Positions 8,900 to 15,627 of a DNA stretch of 64,000 bases are shown piece by piece. This DNA comes from Desulfocapsa sp050291935. GTDB lineage: Bacteria; Desulfobacterota; Desulfobulbia; Desulfobulbales; Desulfocapsaceae. The translations under genes and the position numbers were made by a program. The stretch is taken from NCBI GenBank assembly GCA_050291935.1, contig JBNKKR010000018.1:3957-67956 (forward strand), given 5' to 3'. The notes under the pieces were generated by a model. It saw only the letters and a program-made list of their open reading frames with translations. It was not told where the DNA came from and ran no database searches. How positions within the stretch are numbered: the first letter of the stretch is position 1; each line of letters starts with the position of its first letter.

Positions 8900-9649
8900 A
8901 TGGCAGGACATTCGAAATGGGCAAATATAAAACACCGTAAAGGGGCAGTGGATGCCAAACGCGGAAAAATTTTCACTCGTCTTATCAAGGAGATTACGGT
9001 GGCGGCCCGTATGGGCGGCGGTGATCCCGATGGCAATCCGAGACTTCGCAGTGCAGTGGCCAATGCCCGCGCCGAAAATATGCCAAAAGATAATATCACC
9101 AGGGCCATAAAAAAGGGAACCGGTGAGCTTGAAGGGGAGATCATTGATGAGATCCTCTATGAAGGCTATGGTCCAGGTGGGATAGCGGTACTTGTTGAAT
9201 GTATGACCGATAATCGTAACCGAACGGTGGCGGAGGTGCGGCACGCCTTTTCCAAGAGTAACGGAAACCTTGGTGAGTCCGGCTGTGTGGCGTATATGTT
9301 TGATAAAAAAGGAATGATCTACGTGGACAAATCCACAACCACCGAAGAAGAGTTGATGGAATTGGCCATTGAAGCTGGGGCTGATGATGTTGAGGAAGAT
9401 GGTGATCAGTTTCAGGTGGTTACTGCTCCGGAAGATTTTGACGATGTGCGGGAAAATCTGGAAAAATCCGGAGTGGACATTGCCGAGGCGACGCTCACCA
9501 TGGTTCCGCAAAATACGGTTGCAGTCACCGATGAGAAGCAGGCAAAATCCTTAATTAAGTTATTGCAGACCCTGGAAGACAACGAAGATGTACAAGACGT
9601 TCATGCCAACTGCGATATTGATGATGCGTTGATGGAAGAGCTTGGCTAG
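8900..9649 (+). CDS. yebC: YebC/PmpR family protein (translation factor or transcription regulator)
   Basis: The hallmark N-terminus MAGHSKWANIKHRKG and the following KRGKIFTRLIKEI and RLRSAVANARAENMPKDN are fully conserved. Length is 249 residues, as usual. The family was described as DNA-binding regulators (PmpR). Its mitochondrial relative TACO1 and recent bacterial work point to relief of ribosome stalling. It lies directly before ruvC, a very common arrangement, and its stop codon is overlapped by the TTG start of ruvC. Confidence 0.96.
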   Translation: MAGHSKWANIKHRKGAVDAKRGKIFTRLIKEITVAARMGGGDPDGNPRLRSAVANARAENMPKDNITRAIKKGTGELEGEIIDEILYEGYGPGGIAVLVECMTDNRNRTVAEVRHAFSKSNGNLGESGCVAYMFDKKGMIYVDKSTTTEEELMELAIEAGADDVEEDGDQFQVVTAPEDFDDVRENLEKSGVDIAEATLTMVPQNTVAVTDEKQAKSLIKLLQTLEDNEDVQDVHANCDIDDALMEELG

Positions 9650-10130
9650 GGGGAATATTCAGCGGATTTTAGGGATTGATCCGGGATCTCGGCGCACGGG
9701 CTATGGAGTTATTGACTCTATCCCCGGTAAAGTCAGCTTTGTAAGCTGCGGGGTGATCAAAACCACGGTAAGCTATCCCCTTGCCAACCGGCTCAACGAA
9801 ATTTTCAATGGAATCAATGAGGTTATCCAACTGCACGATCCTGATGTCGCGGCAGTTGAGGAAATCTTTATGTCCAGCAATGCCAATTCTGCCCTGAAAC
9901 TTGGACAGGCGAGGGGGGCTGCGGTGGTCGCCGCCATGCAGAATGGTCTTGGGGTACATGATTACAGCGCTAAAAAAGTAAAGCAGGCGGTGGTTGGTTA
10001 CGGGCAGGCCGAGAAAGGGCAGGTGCAGCACATGATTCGACTGCTGCTTGGACTTTCAAAGGAGCCCAGCGAAGATGCTGCCGATGCGCTGGCCGTGGCC
10101 ATATGCCATGCAAACCATGTCATTTCTTAA
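9642..10130 (+). CDS. ruvC: Holliday junction endonuclease RuvC
   Basis: RuvC resolves Holliday junctions with RuvAB. The acidic catalytic residues are seen in LGIDPGSRRTGYG (Asp), AAVEEIFMSSN (Glu) and PSEDAADALAVAICHA (the two C-terminal Asp). The 162-residue length is normal. Translation starts at a TTG inside the last codons of yebC, with GGAAGAG just upstream. The start is chosen because the next in-frame candidates would remove the first catalytic Asp. Confidence 0.96.
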   Translation: MARGNIQRILGIDPGSRRTGYGVIDSIPGKVSFVSCGVIKTTVSYPLANRLNEIFNGINEVIQLHDPDVAAVEEIFMSSNANSALKLGQARGAAVVAAMQNGLGVHDYSAKKVKQAVVGYGQAEKGQVQHMIRLLLGLSKEPSEDAADALAVAICHANHVIS

Positions 10131-10177
10131 CGTGATCAATGTCTCTTGTCGTATAAAACGAATGGTCTGGTGAAACC

Positions 10178-10795
10178 ATGATAGCTTCTCTTACGGGAAT
10201 AGTACAACAAATCGGTGGTGATCGCTGCGTTATTGATGTTGGTGGGGTGGGGTATGAAGTCTTTCTTTCCGCAACTGCCCTGTCCCAACTGCCGGAATCC
10301 GGCGAGTCTGTTTTTTTACATATCCACACCTCTGTTCGAGAGGATGCCATTGTGTTATTTGGTTTTCCTGAGCTCTGTGAAAAAGAGTTGTTTCTTACCC
10401 TGAAGACGGTTTCCGGGATTGGCCCAAAACTTGCCCTCGCCATGCTTTCCGGGATGGCAGTTGATTTACTCTGTCAAGCAATTGGTGGAGAAGATATCAA
10501 GGGGTTGACAACCATTTCCGGAGTGGGGAAAAAAACAGCGGAACGGATCTGTGTGGAGCTCAAGGATAAGGTGGGCGATATCCGGCCCGTTACCCACAAA
10601 AAGAGTGATGTGCAAGGAACCCTTCCCGCCTCCTCTGTCGCTGCCGATACCGTTTCAGCCCTGGTGAATCTCGGCTATTCTGATAGCGTGGCCCGTGGAG
10701 CCCTGGCGAAGGTAAAAGAGCAGGTGGGAGAAGATGTTTTTACAAACATGGGTGTGGAACAACTGATTAGGGCCGGACTGGGAGCTGTTTCATGA
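10178..10795 (+). CDS. ruvA: Holliday junction branch migration protein RuvA
   Basis: RuvA binds the four-way junction as a tetramer and loads RuvB. The N-terminal OB fold (MIASLTGIVQQIGGD, then GVGYEVFLSA) is followed by two helix-hairpin-helix motifs (TVSGIGPKLALAML and TISGVGKKTAERICVEL). A C-terminal domain III that contacts RuvB covers residues about 155-205. Its stop overlaps the ruvB ATG by four bases. Confidence 0.96.
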   Translation: MIASLTGIVQQIGGDRCVIDVGGVGYEVFLSATALSQLPESGESVFLHIHTSVREDAIVLFGFPELCEKELFLTLKTVSGIGPKLALAMLSGMAVDLLCQAIGGEDIKGLTTISGVGKKTAERICVELKDKVGDIRPVTHKKSDVQGTLPASSVAADTVSALVNLGYSDSVARGALAKVKEQVGEDVFTNMGVEQLIRAGLGAVS

Positions 10796-11880
10796 ATTTT
10801 GAAGAGGAAATCCAGGCAAATGATCGTCTTGTAGCCCCTGAACCGAGCGGTTTTGAGCAAAATTCTGACAATGCGCTTCGCCCGAAGCGCTTAGATGAAT
10901 ATGTGGGGCAGGAGCAACTGCGAAAGAGCTTGCAGATCTTTATCCAGGCTGCAAAGAACCGGGGTGAAGCCCTTGATCATGTCCTTTTCCATGGCTATCC
11001 CGGCCTTGGCAAGACAACGCTGTCCTATATTATCGCCAATGAAATGGGGGCCGGTATTAAGGTCACTTCCGGCCCGGTTATTGAGCGTCAGGGGGATCTT
11101 GCAGCGATCTTAACCAGTTTGCAAGAAGGAGATGTACTCTTTATTGATGAGATTCATCGCTTGAACCATGCCGTTGAGGAGATACTCTATCCCGCCATGG
11201 AAGATTTTCAACTGGACCTGATTATTGGTCAGGGGCCGGGGGCTCGTTCTGTGAAAATGGATCTGCCCCGTTTTACGCTGGTCGGAGCAACGACACGAAC
11301 CGGACTGTTAACGCCTCCCCTTCGTGACCGATTTGGGGTGATTTTGCGTCTTGAGTTGTATGAGCCGGAGGAACTTGTCCAGATTATCCTTCGTTCTGCT
11401 GCCATTCTCGGCTTGCAGGTCAATGCAGAAGGGGCCCTTGAACTTGGAAGAAGATCGCGAGGTACGCCTCGCATTGCAAATAGATTACTGCGACGGGTAC
11501 GGGATTTTGCGGAAGTTGGACAGCACCTTTGCGTGGATGCAAAGGTGGCCGATGAGGCATTAAATCTGCTTAATGTGGATCGTTTTGGCCTGGATGATAT
11601 GGACCGCAGGATCATGCTTGCCATAATCGATACATTTCAAGGTGGGCCCATTGGCCTTGAGACTCTGGCCACAGTGGTTTGTGAAGAGAAAAACACGTTG
11701 GAAGATGTGTATGAACCCTTTCTTATCCAATCGGGTTTTCTAACAAGGACCCCACGGGGCAGGATGGCCACCATAAATGCCTATGAGCATTTTAAACGCC
11801 CACTTCCAGGAAGCAGAAAAAAACAGCCAGGACTGTTTGATGACCTTTCAATTGGAGATGCAGACAATGGCGAGTCGTAA
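10792..11880 (+). CDS. ruvB: Holliday junction branch migration ATPase RuvB
   Basis: RuvB is the AAA+ motor of branch migration. Seen in order are the N-terminal block LRPKRLDEYVGQEQL, Walker A GYPGLGKTTLS, Walker B LFIDEIHRL, sensor 1 LVGATTRTGLL and the arginine finger PLRDRFG. A C-terminal winged helix follows (GLETLATVVCEEKNTLEDVYEP; LTRTPRGR). Length 362 residues. The 3' end overlaps the start of panB by 14 bases. Confidence 0.97.
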   Translation: MNFEEEIQANDRLVAPEPSGFEQNSDNALRPKRLDEYVGQEQLRKSLQIFIQAAKNRGEALDHVLFHGYPGLGKTTLSYIIANEMGAGIKVTSGPVIERQGDLAAILTSLQEGDVLFIDEIHRLNHAVEEILYPAMEDFQLDLIIGQGPGARSVKMDLPRFTLVGATTRTGLLTPPLRDRFGVILRLELYEPEELVQIILRSAAILGLQVNAEGALELGRRSRGTPRIANRLLRRVRDFAEVGQHLCVDAKVADEALNLLNVDRFGLDDMDRRIMLAIIDTFQGGPIGLETLATVVCEEKNTLEDVYEPFLIQSGFLTRTPRGRMATINAYEHFKRPLPGSRKKQPGLFDDLSIGDADNGES

Positions 11881-12703
11881 AACAATAGTCGATTTTAAGA
11901 AGATGAAAGAGGCCGGTGAAAAGATCACCATGCTCACCGTCTATGATGCCACCATGGCTGGAATGCTACAAAGGGAAGGTGTTGATCTCTTATTGGTTGG
12001 CGACTCATTGGGAATGGTGGTTCTTGGCTACGATTCCACTATTCCTGTAAGTATGGATGAAATGATTCACCATGCCTCTGCCGTTCGGCGCGGCGCAAAA
12101 GAGGCCTTTGTTGTGGGGGATATGCCTTTTGGTTCCTATCAAAGCGGAGCACGTGATGCTATTTATAGTGCAACCCGTTTTCTGAAAGAGGCGGGCTGTG
12201 ACGCGGTGAAACTTGAGGGAGGCTTTGAGGTGTGCGACACCGTCGCCGCCCTTGTAAAAGCGGGTATTTCTGTTGTGGGCCATATTGGCCTTACTCCACA
12301 GACGGCCACCCAACTTGGAGGGTATAAGGTTCAGGGTAAGGATCTTGAGTCGGCTAGAAAACTCATTAATGAAGCCCAGGCACTTGAACAAGCCGGGGCC
12401 TTTGCCTTGGTGCTTGAATGTATCCCCGATCAGCTCGGTAAAATTATTTCAGAAGAAACCACCATTCCAACAATTGGTATCGGTGCCGGTGTCCATTGCG
12501 ATGGGCAGGTCCTTGTAACCCATGATTTGCTTGGTATGTTTGAGAAGTTTATTCCAAGTTTTGTTAAATCCTACTGTACGCTTGCACCCAGCATTACAGG
12601 AGCAATCCAGGAATATTGTGCCGAAGTCCGCAGCGGATCCTTCCCGGAGGAAAAGCATAGTTTCCGTGGAGAGACGAATCTGCGTGAGTTGTTGGATTTG
12701 TAG
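11867..12703 (+). CDS. panB: 3-methyl-2-oxobutanoate hydroxymethyltransferase
   Basis: PanB makes ketopantoate from ketoisovalerate and methylene-tetrahydrofolate, the first committed step of pantothenate and CoA synthesis. Signature blocks are ITMLTVYDATMAGML, LLLVGDSLGMVVLGYDST, AVKLEGG, VVGHIGLTPQ and PTIGIGAGVHCDGQVLV. I chose the ATG at 11867, with GGAG nine bases upstream, rather than the longer overlapping frame inside ruvB. The last codons run straight into a truncated lysE-like frame, which marks a deletion junction. A probable panE lies at 22831-23763. Confidence 0.95.
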   Translation: MASRKTIVDFKKMKEAGEKITMLTVYDATMAGMLQREGVDLLLVGDSLGMVVLGYDSTIPVSMDEMIHHASAVRRGAKEAFVVGDMPFGSYQSGARDAIYSATRFLKEAGCDAVKLEGGFEVCDTVAALVKAGISVVGHIGLTPQTATQLGGYKVQGKDLESARKLINEAQALEQAGAFALVLECIPDQLGKIISEETTIPTIGIGAGVHCDGQVLVTHDLLGMFEKFIPSFVKSYCTLAPSITGAIQEYCAEVRSGSFPEEKHSFRGETNLRELLDL

Positions 12704-12867
12704 GTTTTTTAACGTATTACCTGCTGGTAACTTCAGTTTATCTTAGCTATGCATTACTGATTGGTCGCATTGGCCAAAGATTACGAACAGGAGATTTTGA
12801 CCATAAATTATCCAAAATAACCGGAGGGCTTTTTATCACATTGGGTAGTGGCGTACTTTTGTGGTAG
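12700..12867 (+). pseudogene. C-terminal remnant of a LysE/RhtB-type exporter
   Basis: An open frame of 55 codons without a start codon begins at the very end of panB and stops with TAG at 12865. Its translation contains a hydrophobic segment (FLTYYLLVTSVYLSYALLIG), then GRIGQRLRTGDFDHKL and the membrane tail ITGGLFITLGSGVLLW. This layout (helix, basic loop with a Q-x-L-R motif, then a G-G-L-F-I-LG helix) is that of the C-terminus of LysE-family amino acid exporters. About three quarters of the gene is missing. This is my reading by pattern, not by database search. Confidence 0.6.
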
Positions 12868-12882
12868 TATAGTGTCGCTCTT

Positions 12883-13119
12883 ATGAGAACAGAATTAGTA
12901 ACTACATTGAAGAGACAAGCAACCAGGATTTTAGCTGATTTGCATAAGTCAAAAGAACCAATTTTGATAACAGAACATGGTCAACCATCAGCATACTTAG
13001 TGGATGTTGAAGAGTATGAGTATATGCAAAACCGCATGGGTATACTTGAAGGTATAGCTCGAGGTGAAACAGCCATTATTGAAAACAGAGTGTATAATCA
13101 TGAAGTAGCTAAAAGATAA
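12883..13119 (+). CDS. Phd/YefM-type antitoxin, apparently without an intact toxin
   Basis: The 78-residue protein has the Phd/YefM N-terminal DNA-binding fold: TLKRQATRILADL, then EPILITEHGQPSAYLVDVEEYEYM. A short C-terminal tail follows, which normally neutralises the toxin. Such antitoxins repress their own promoter. The frame downstream holds only a toxin-like tail (13112-13201), so this is an orphan antitoxin or a decaying pair. The gene starts 16 bases after the LysE remnant. Confidence 0.85.
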   Translation: MRTELVTTLKRQATRILADLHKSKEPILITEHGQPSAYLVDVEEYEYMQNRMGILEGIARGETAIIENRVYNHEVAKR

Positions 13120-13201
13120 GGTCTATATATTGTACGTTATGCGTAGTGAGAGAGCTTTACGGAACTTTATTATTAATGATCGTGCAAATTCAATCAGCTA
13201 A
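13112..13201 (+). pseudogene. Possible C-terminal remnant of a RelE/ParE-type toxin
   Basis: A 29-codon open stretch overlapping the end of the phd gene reads KDKVYILYVMRSERALRNF and then runs to a stop. The pattern (basic turn, V-Y-I-L-x-V-M-x-x-x-R-A-L) matches the last beta strand and tail of RelE/ParE toxins, which usually follow Phd/YefM genes. The whole N-terminal part is absent and there is no start codon. The fragment is short, so the call is tentative. Confidence 0.4.
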
Positions 13202-13377
13202 CAAGCGCTTTTATCTGGCCCCCTAAAAGTAGGAAAAAAGTAGAGGAAGTAGAAGCTAATTGTGGTGTATCTGAGGCTTTAGAAAAGCTTTGCCCGTGGG
13301 TGGACTTAGAAAAGAATAAATGGGTCGTTGTCCCCATTTTTAACTATCATCATGAAAGACTACGAGGACTCAAATGA
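13180..13377 (+). pseudogene. Unidentified C-terminal gene fragment coupled to the next gene
   Basis: An open frame of 65 codons with no ATG ends in TGA at 13375, overlapping the ATG of the 93-residue gene as ATGA. The translation has a coherent protein-like character: KSRKKVEEVEANCGVSEALE, then LCPWVDLEKNKW and VVVPIFNYHHERLRGLK. I do not recognise the family. The ATGA overlap suggests it was once the first gene of an operon with the two genes that follow, and that its 5' part was lost. Confidence 0.45.
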
Positions 13378-13655
13378 ATGTAAAAGATGCCGTCAAAATG
13401 GCTACAGAATATGTGGCTGATATTTTTGCAACAGAAAATCCTGAAAATATAGGTCTTGAGGAAGTATTTCTTAATGAACATGAAAACATGTGGGAAGTAA
13501 CAATCGGCTTCTCTCGCCCATGGGATCATCAAAAAATGGGTATATTGGCAAGTGTCCAATCATTAAACCCAACCAGAAGATATAAAATAGTAAAAATCGA
13601 CAATATAACAGAAGAAGTAAAATCAATAGAAATTCGCGAAACATCAAATGCGTAG
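13374..13655 (+). CDS. Small protein of unknown function paired with a PIN-domain gene
   Basis: The 93-residue acidic/mixed protein begins VKDAVKMATEYVADIFATE and contains WEVTIGFSRPWDHQ, then RRYKIVKIDNITEEVKSIE. It looks like a compact alpha plus beta fold with no membrane segment. I have an impression of related small proteins near PIN genes in other bacteria but cannot name a family. Its stop overlaps the PIN gene start by eight bases, so the two are cotranslated, as expected for an antitoxin-toxin pair. The antitoxin role is inferred only from position and size. Confidence 0.6.
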   Translation: MNVKDAVKMATEYVADIFATENPENIGLEEVFLNEHENMWEVTIGFSRPWDHQKMGILASVQSLNPTRRYKIVKIDNITEEVKSIEIRETSNA

Positions 13656-14112
13656 CGTCTTGCTTGACACAAATCTTCTTGTTCTGCTTGTGGTAGGTCT
13701 ATGTGATAAAAAATTGATAGGCAAACATAAAAGAACAACATTGTTTACAATTGAAGATTTTGATTTATTGATAGATTCAATTGGAGGCTACGAAATTTTG
13801 TGGGTTACCTCTCACTGTCTTGCGGAAGTGTCCAACTTATTAAAACAAACACATGAAAACAAGGCAAAAGAGTTACTGATTGTTTTAGATAAATTTGTCT
13901 CTGACAAAAAAGAATCACATATCCCGAAAGAGATTATATTTAAAAATAATTATTTCATGCGACTTGGTGTAGCTGACACAGGCATTGTTGTAAAATCAAA
14001 ACGGGTTACTTGCGTATTTACGGTCGATTTTGATTTATATAATGAAATTTCACAACTAGGGAACAATGTCGTCAATTTCAACCATTTAAGAACAAGAATG
14101 CTATTGAAGTAG
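13648..14112 (+). CDS. PIN-domain protein, probable endoribonuclease toxin
   Basis: The 154-residue protein has the acidic residues of the PIN nuclease fold in order: Asp in VLLDTNLLVLL (residue 7), Glu in HCLAEVSNLL, Asp in GVADTGIV and Asp in TVDFDLYN. PIN toxins (VapC type) cut tRNA or other RNA with Mg ions. It differs from common VapC in having a long middle insertion. The partner is not a VapB-like DNA-binding protein but the 93-residue protein just upstream. Codon use is AT-rich compared with the flanking core genes, in keeping with transfer. Confidence 0.7.
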   Translation: MRSVLLDTNLLVLLVVGLCDKKLIGKHKRTTLFTIEDFDLLIDSIGGYEILWVTSHCLAEVSNLLKQTHENKAKELLIVLDKFVSDKKESHIPKEIIFKNNYFMRLGVADTGIVVKSKRVTCVFTVDFDLYNEISQLGNNVVNFNHLRTRMLLK

Positions 14113-14142
14113 TACTAAACAAGGGGAAAAAGGACGAAAAAG

Positions 14143-14167
14143 GAAAAAAGGAGACGGATTTATTTTC
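14143..14167 (+). repeat. Dispersed repeat, copy 1 (short)
   Basis: The stretch GAGACGGATTTATTTTC preceded by a purine run matches two further copies at about 15561 and 16722 (consensus GGGACRGATTTATTTTC). This copy is followed at once by the truncated RHS frame, so it sits at a breakpoint. From memory, this sequence is widespread in Desulfobacterota and relatives, often near Y1-type (RAYT) transposases; none is present here. Confidence 0.65.
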
Positions 14168-14643
14168 CACGGGTACTATGTGCCTGGAAGTGGGCGATAT
14201 GTCAGTGCTGATCCTATTAGGTCCCGTGCGGGCTTAATTTTTATGCATATGTTGAAAATGATCCGGTGAATTGGGTCGATCCGTGGGGGCTTGCAGGAAC
14301 AGGTGTCGGAGTTGGTATCAGCCCAATGCCGTCGCCTGCTGCTCATCCTGTGTTTCAGCCAGGCACTTCCGAAAATGATGCTTTTGTAGATTCAGTTTAT
14401 GATGCTTATGATTGGTTAGGAGATCATTATGATCCTGATAGCATTCTAGGGACAGCTATAGAATATTGGAAAGATAAGTATAATGGCGTCTGTGAAATGT
14501 CTCGGCCTAATAGAAAAAAGCAGGGCCGAGAGCTTGATGAGAAAAAAAGAGCGAATGGCAATTGGGTGGACAACGGCAATAAGCGTAATGGCAGAACGCA
14601 AAAAAAACACACTCCAAGTAAAAAGCACAATGGCGGGAAATAG
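14168..14643 (+). pseudogene. RHS repeat-associated core fragment with variable C-terminal toxin tip, frameshifted
   Basis: Reading from 14168 gives GYYVPGSGRYVSADPI and then, after a frame change near 14236, NFYAYVENDPVNWVDPWGL. This is the conserved end of the RHS core. Losing one A from a run of As at 14236 explains the shift. The variable tip after WGL is about 120 residues and ends in a very basic tail (KRNGRTQKKHTPSKKHNGGK). Its toxin class is not recognised. The large RHS shell that normally precedes it is absent, so this is an orphan tip left by recombination. Confidence 0.75.
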
Positions 14644-14669
14644 CATCATCACAAAGGAATGTGGAGCAC

Positions 14670-15110
14670 ATGAGATCAGGCCTAAGAATTAATGCATCAA
14701 AAATTGATCCTGAAATAGGGAATGCATTTAAATATTTTGCTAAATGGCTGCGCCAACATAATGATTTTCCAATACGTTTTCCAGTTTACCTTTCTCCCAA
14801 GGAAAAAGTAAAAGGAAAAGATGGAAAATATAAGGTGTCATATTTTTTTGCTCCATTTGATAACAGTGTAGAACCATATTTAAGTGTAGCAACTGGTGAT
14901 TTCCAGGAGATGGTAAGAGATAGTGGAAAAGATAATGCTCTATTCAATTTGCTTTATTCTTTAGCTTTGGGGATTGTTCGATATCAAAAGTGGATTGAAG
15001 ATAATTCTAAGGTTGATTTGTATGCCCCTGAAGATGATGCTACAAATCTGCTCTATGCATATATTGATCACTTGCAGAAGGGAGAAAACACAGAGTCGCA
15101 TCCGGACTGA
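14670..15110 (+). CDS. Candidate immunity protein for the RHS tip; resembles a small metallopeptidase-like family without HExxH
   Basis: The gene follows the RHS tip by 26 bases, the classic place for an immunity gene. The protein contains WLRQHNDFPIRFPVYLSP, then YFFAPFDNSVEPYLSVATGD and DNALFNLLYSLALGIVRYQKW. From memory, a family of small proteins shares this layout but with AHELVHYQQW at the last block, a zinc HExxH site. Here the three catalytic positions are Leu, Gly and Arg, so no peptidase activity is expected. I prefer the ATG at 14670, with AAGGA 11 bases upstream. A GTG at 14661 is also possible. Confidence 0.55.
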   Translation: MRSGLRINASKIDPEIGNAFKYFAKWLRQHNDFPIRFPVYLSPKEKVKGKDGKYKVSYFFAPFDNSVEPYLSVATGDFQEMVRDSGKDNALFNLLYSLALGIVRYQKWIEDNSKVDLYAPEDDATNLLYAYIDHLQKGENTESHPD

Positions 15111-15111
15111 C

Positions 15112-15162
15112 GGCAAGGGTCAAGAAAGAATAAAGGGGTCGCGTCTTTGCTTGACTCTTGCC
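15112..15162. repeat. Palindromic repeat unit, 13-bp stem
   Basis: GGCAAGGGTCAAG at 15112-15124 pairs with CTTGACTCTTGCC at 15150-15162 with a single G-T mismatch, leaving a 25-base loop. There is no T-run after it, so it is not a standard terminator. It follows the immunity candidate by two bases and looks like a REP-type element. Confidence 0.6.
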
Positions 15163-15180
15163 AATAAGGGGTTAACCAGT

Positions 15181-15216
15181 TTCCGACTATCACTCAGATT
15201 CCGATGATAGTCGGAA
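15181..15216. repeat. Perfect 12-bp inverted repeat
   Basis: TTCCGACTATCA (15181-15192) and TGATAGTCGGAA (15205-15216) are exact reverse complements around a 12-base loop. A further GACTATCACC half-copy starts at about 15234. With the hairpin at 15112-15162 it forms a tandem pair, as in REP/BIME elements. No gene covers it. Confidence 0.7.
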
Positions 15217-15299
15217 GACTTACCTGTTCCTTCTGACTATCACCCCAAATTGCGGTGTTATACGACGGCGTAATTTGACGGGTGCCCGAATGAGAAATT

Positions 15300-15317
15300 C
15301 ACCGGCTTCGTCCGGTG
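15300..15317. repeat. Small GC hairpin shared with position 16778
   Basis: CACCGG and CCGGTG flank the loop CTTCGT. The same stem with loop CTTGT recurs at 16778-16794 inside the third dispersed-repeat copy, including the preceding TT. The region 15217-15341 otherwise holds no gene that I can see. Confidence 0.55.
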
Positions 15318-15341
15318 TAATGGCTGATTAGCTACTGCATT

Positions 15342-15500
15342 TTATTCATAATGGAACCGGCAACTGATGACAGTAATGGTGTCTTCTTCAATTTTATACA
15401 CCAGCCGGCGTTCTTTGCTAATTCGTTTTGCCAGGCGTTTGTCCTTGTACAGAAACCACTCTAAGTCTTTCCATGCTGTTTGAGTAAAAAGAATTTTCAT
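15342..15500 (-). pseudogene. YoeB-type toxin gene with an in-frame internal deletion
   Basis: The 52-codon frame starts MKILFTQTAWKDLEWF, the exact type of start of YoeB/Txe toxins, and ends RRLVYKIEEDTITVISCRFHYE, the normal YoeB end. Full YoeB is about 84 residues. Here the middle, which lies between KRISK and ERRLVYK, is missing, while start, stop and frame are kept. The removed part includes most of the ribonuclease core, so it is probably inactive. It is preceded by the tail of its antitoxin with an ATGA overlap, the usual yefM-yoeB layout. Confidence 0.75.
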
Positions 15501-15560
15501 AAGTCCTCGGTAGAGAACTCGATAAATTTGCCGTCTTTTGCTTCCTGTAAAGATTTTTCG
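15497..15560 (-). pseudogene. C-terminal tail of a YefM-type antitoxin, cut by the dispersed repeat
   Basis: In the frame that stops with TGA at 15497 the sequence reads PEKSLQEAKDGKFIEFSTED and then Leu-stop, as at the end of YefM-like antitoxins. The homology stops where the second dispersed repeat begins at 15561. The rest of the antitoxin gene, including its DNA-binding part, is gone. Confidence 0.55.
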
Positions 15561-15616
15561 GGAAAAAGGGGACGGATTTATTTTCAGCCGCCAAGCCCAT
15601 AAAAGCCAATGACGAG
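15561..15616 (-). repeat. Dispersed repeat, copy 2
   Basis: GGGGACGGATTTATTTTCAG is followed by GCCCATAAAAGCCAATGACG. The third copy at 16722-16777 matches over about 55 bases with few differences. On the minus strand it would read as MGLAAENKSVPFF, a phrase I recall from spurious annotations next to RAYT-type elements. This copy replaces the 5' part of the antitoxin gene. Confidence 0.65.
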
Positions 15617-15627
15617 TTTCTTAACCA

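Noticed and set aside
15418..15609. Minus-strand open frame of 63 codons across the repeat and the YoeB remnant
   Set aside because: It is a read-through of repeat copy 2 in a frame different from both the antitoxin tail and YoeB; not a real gene.
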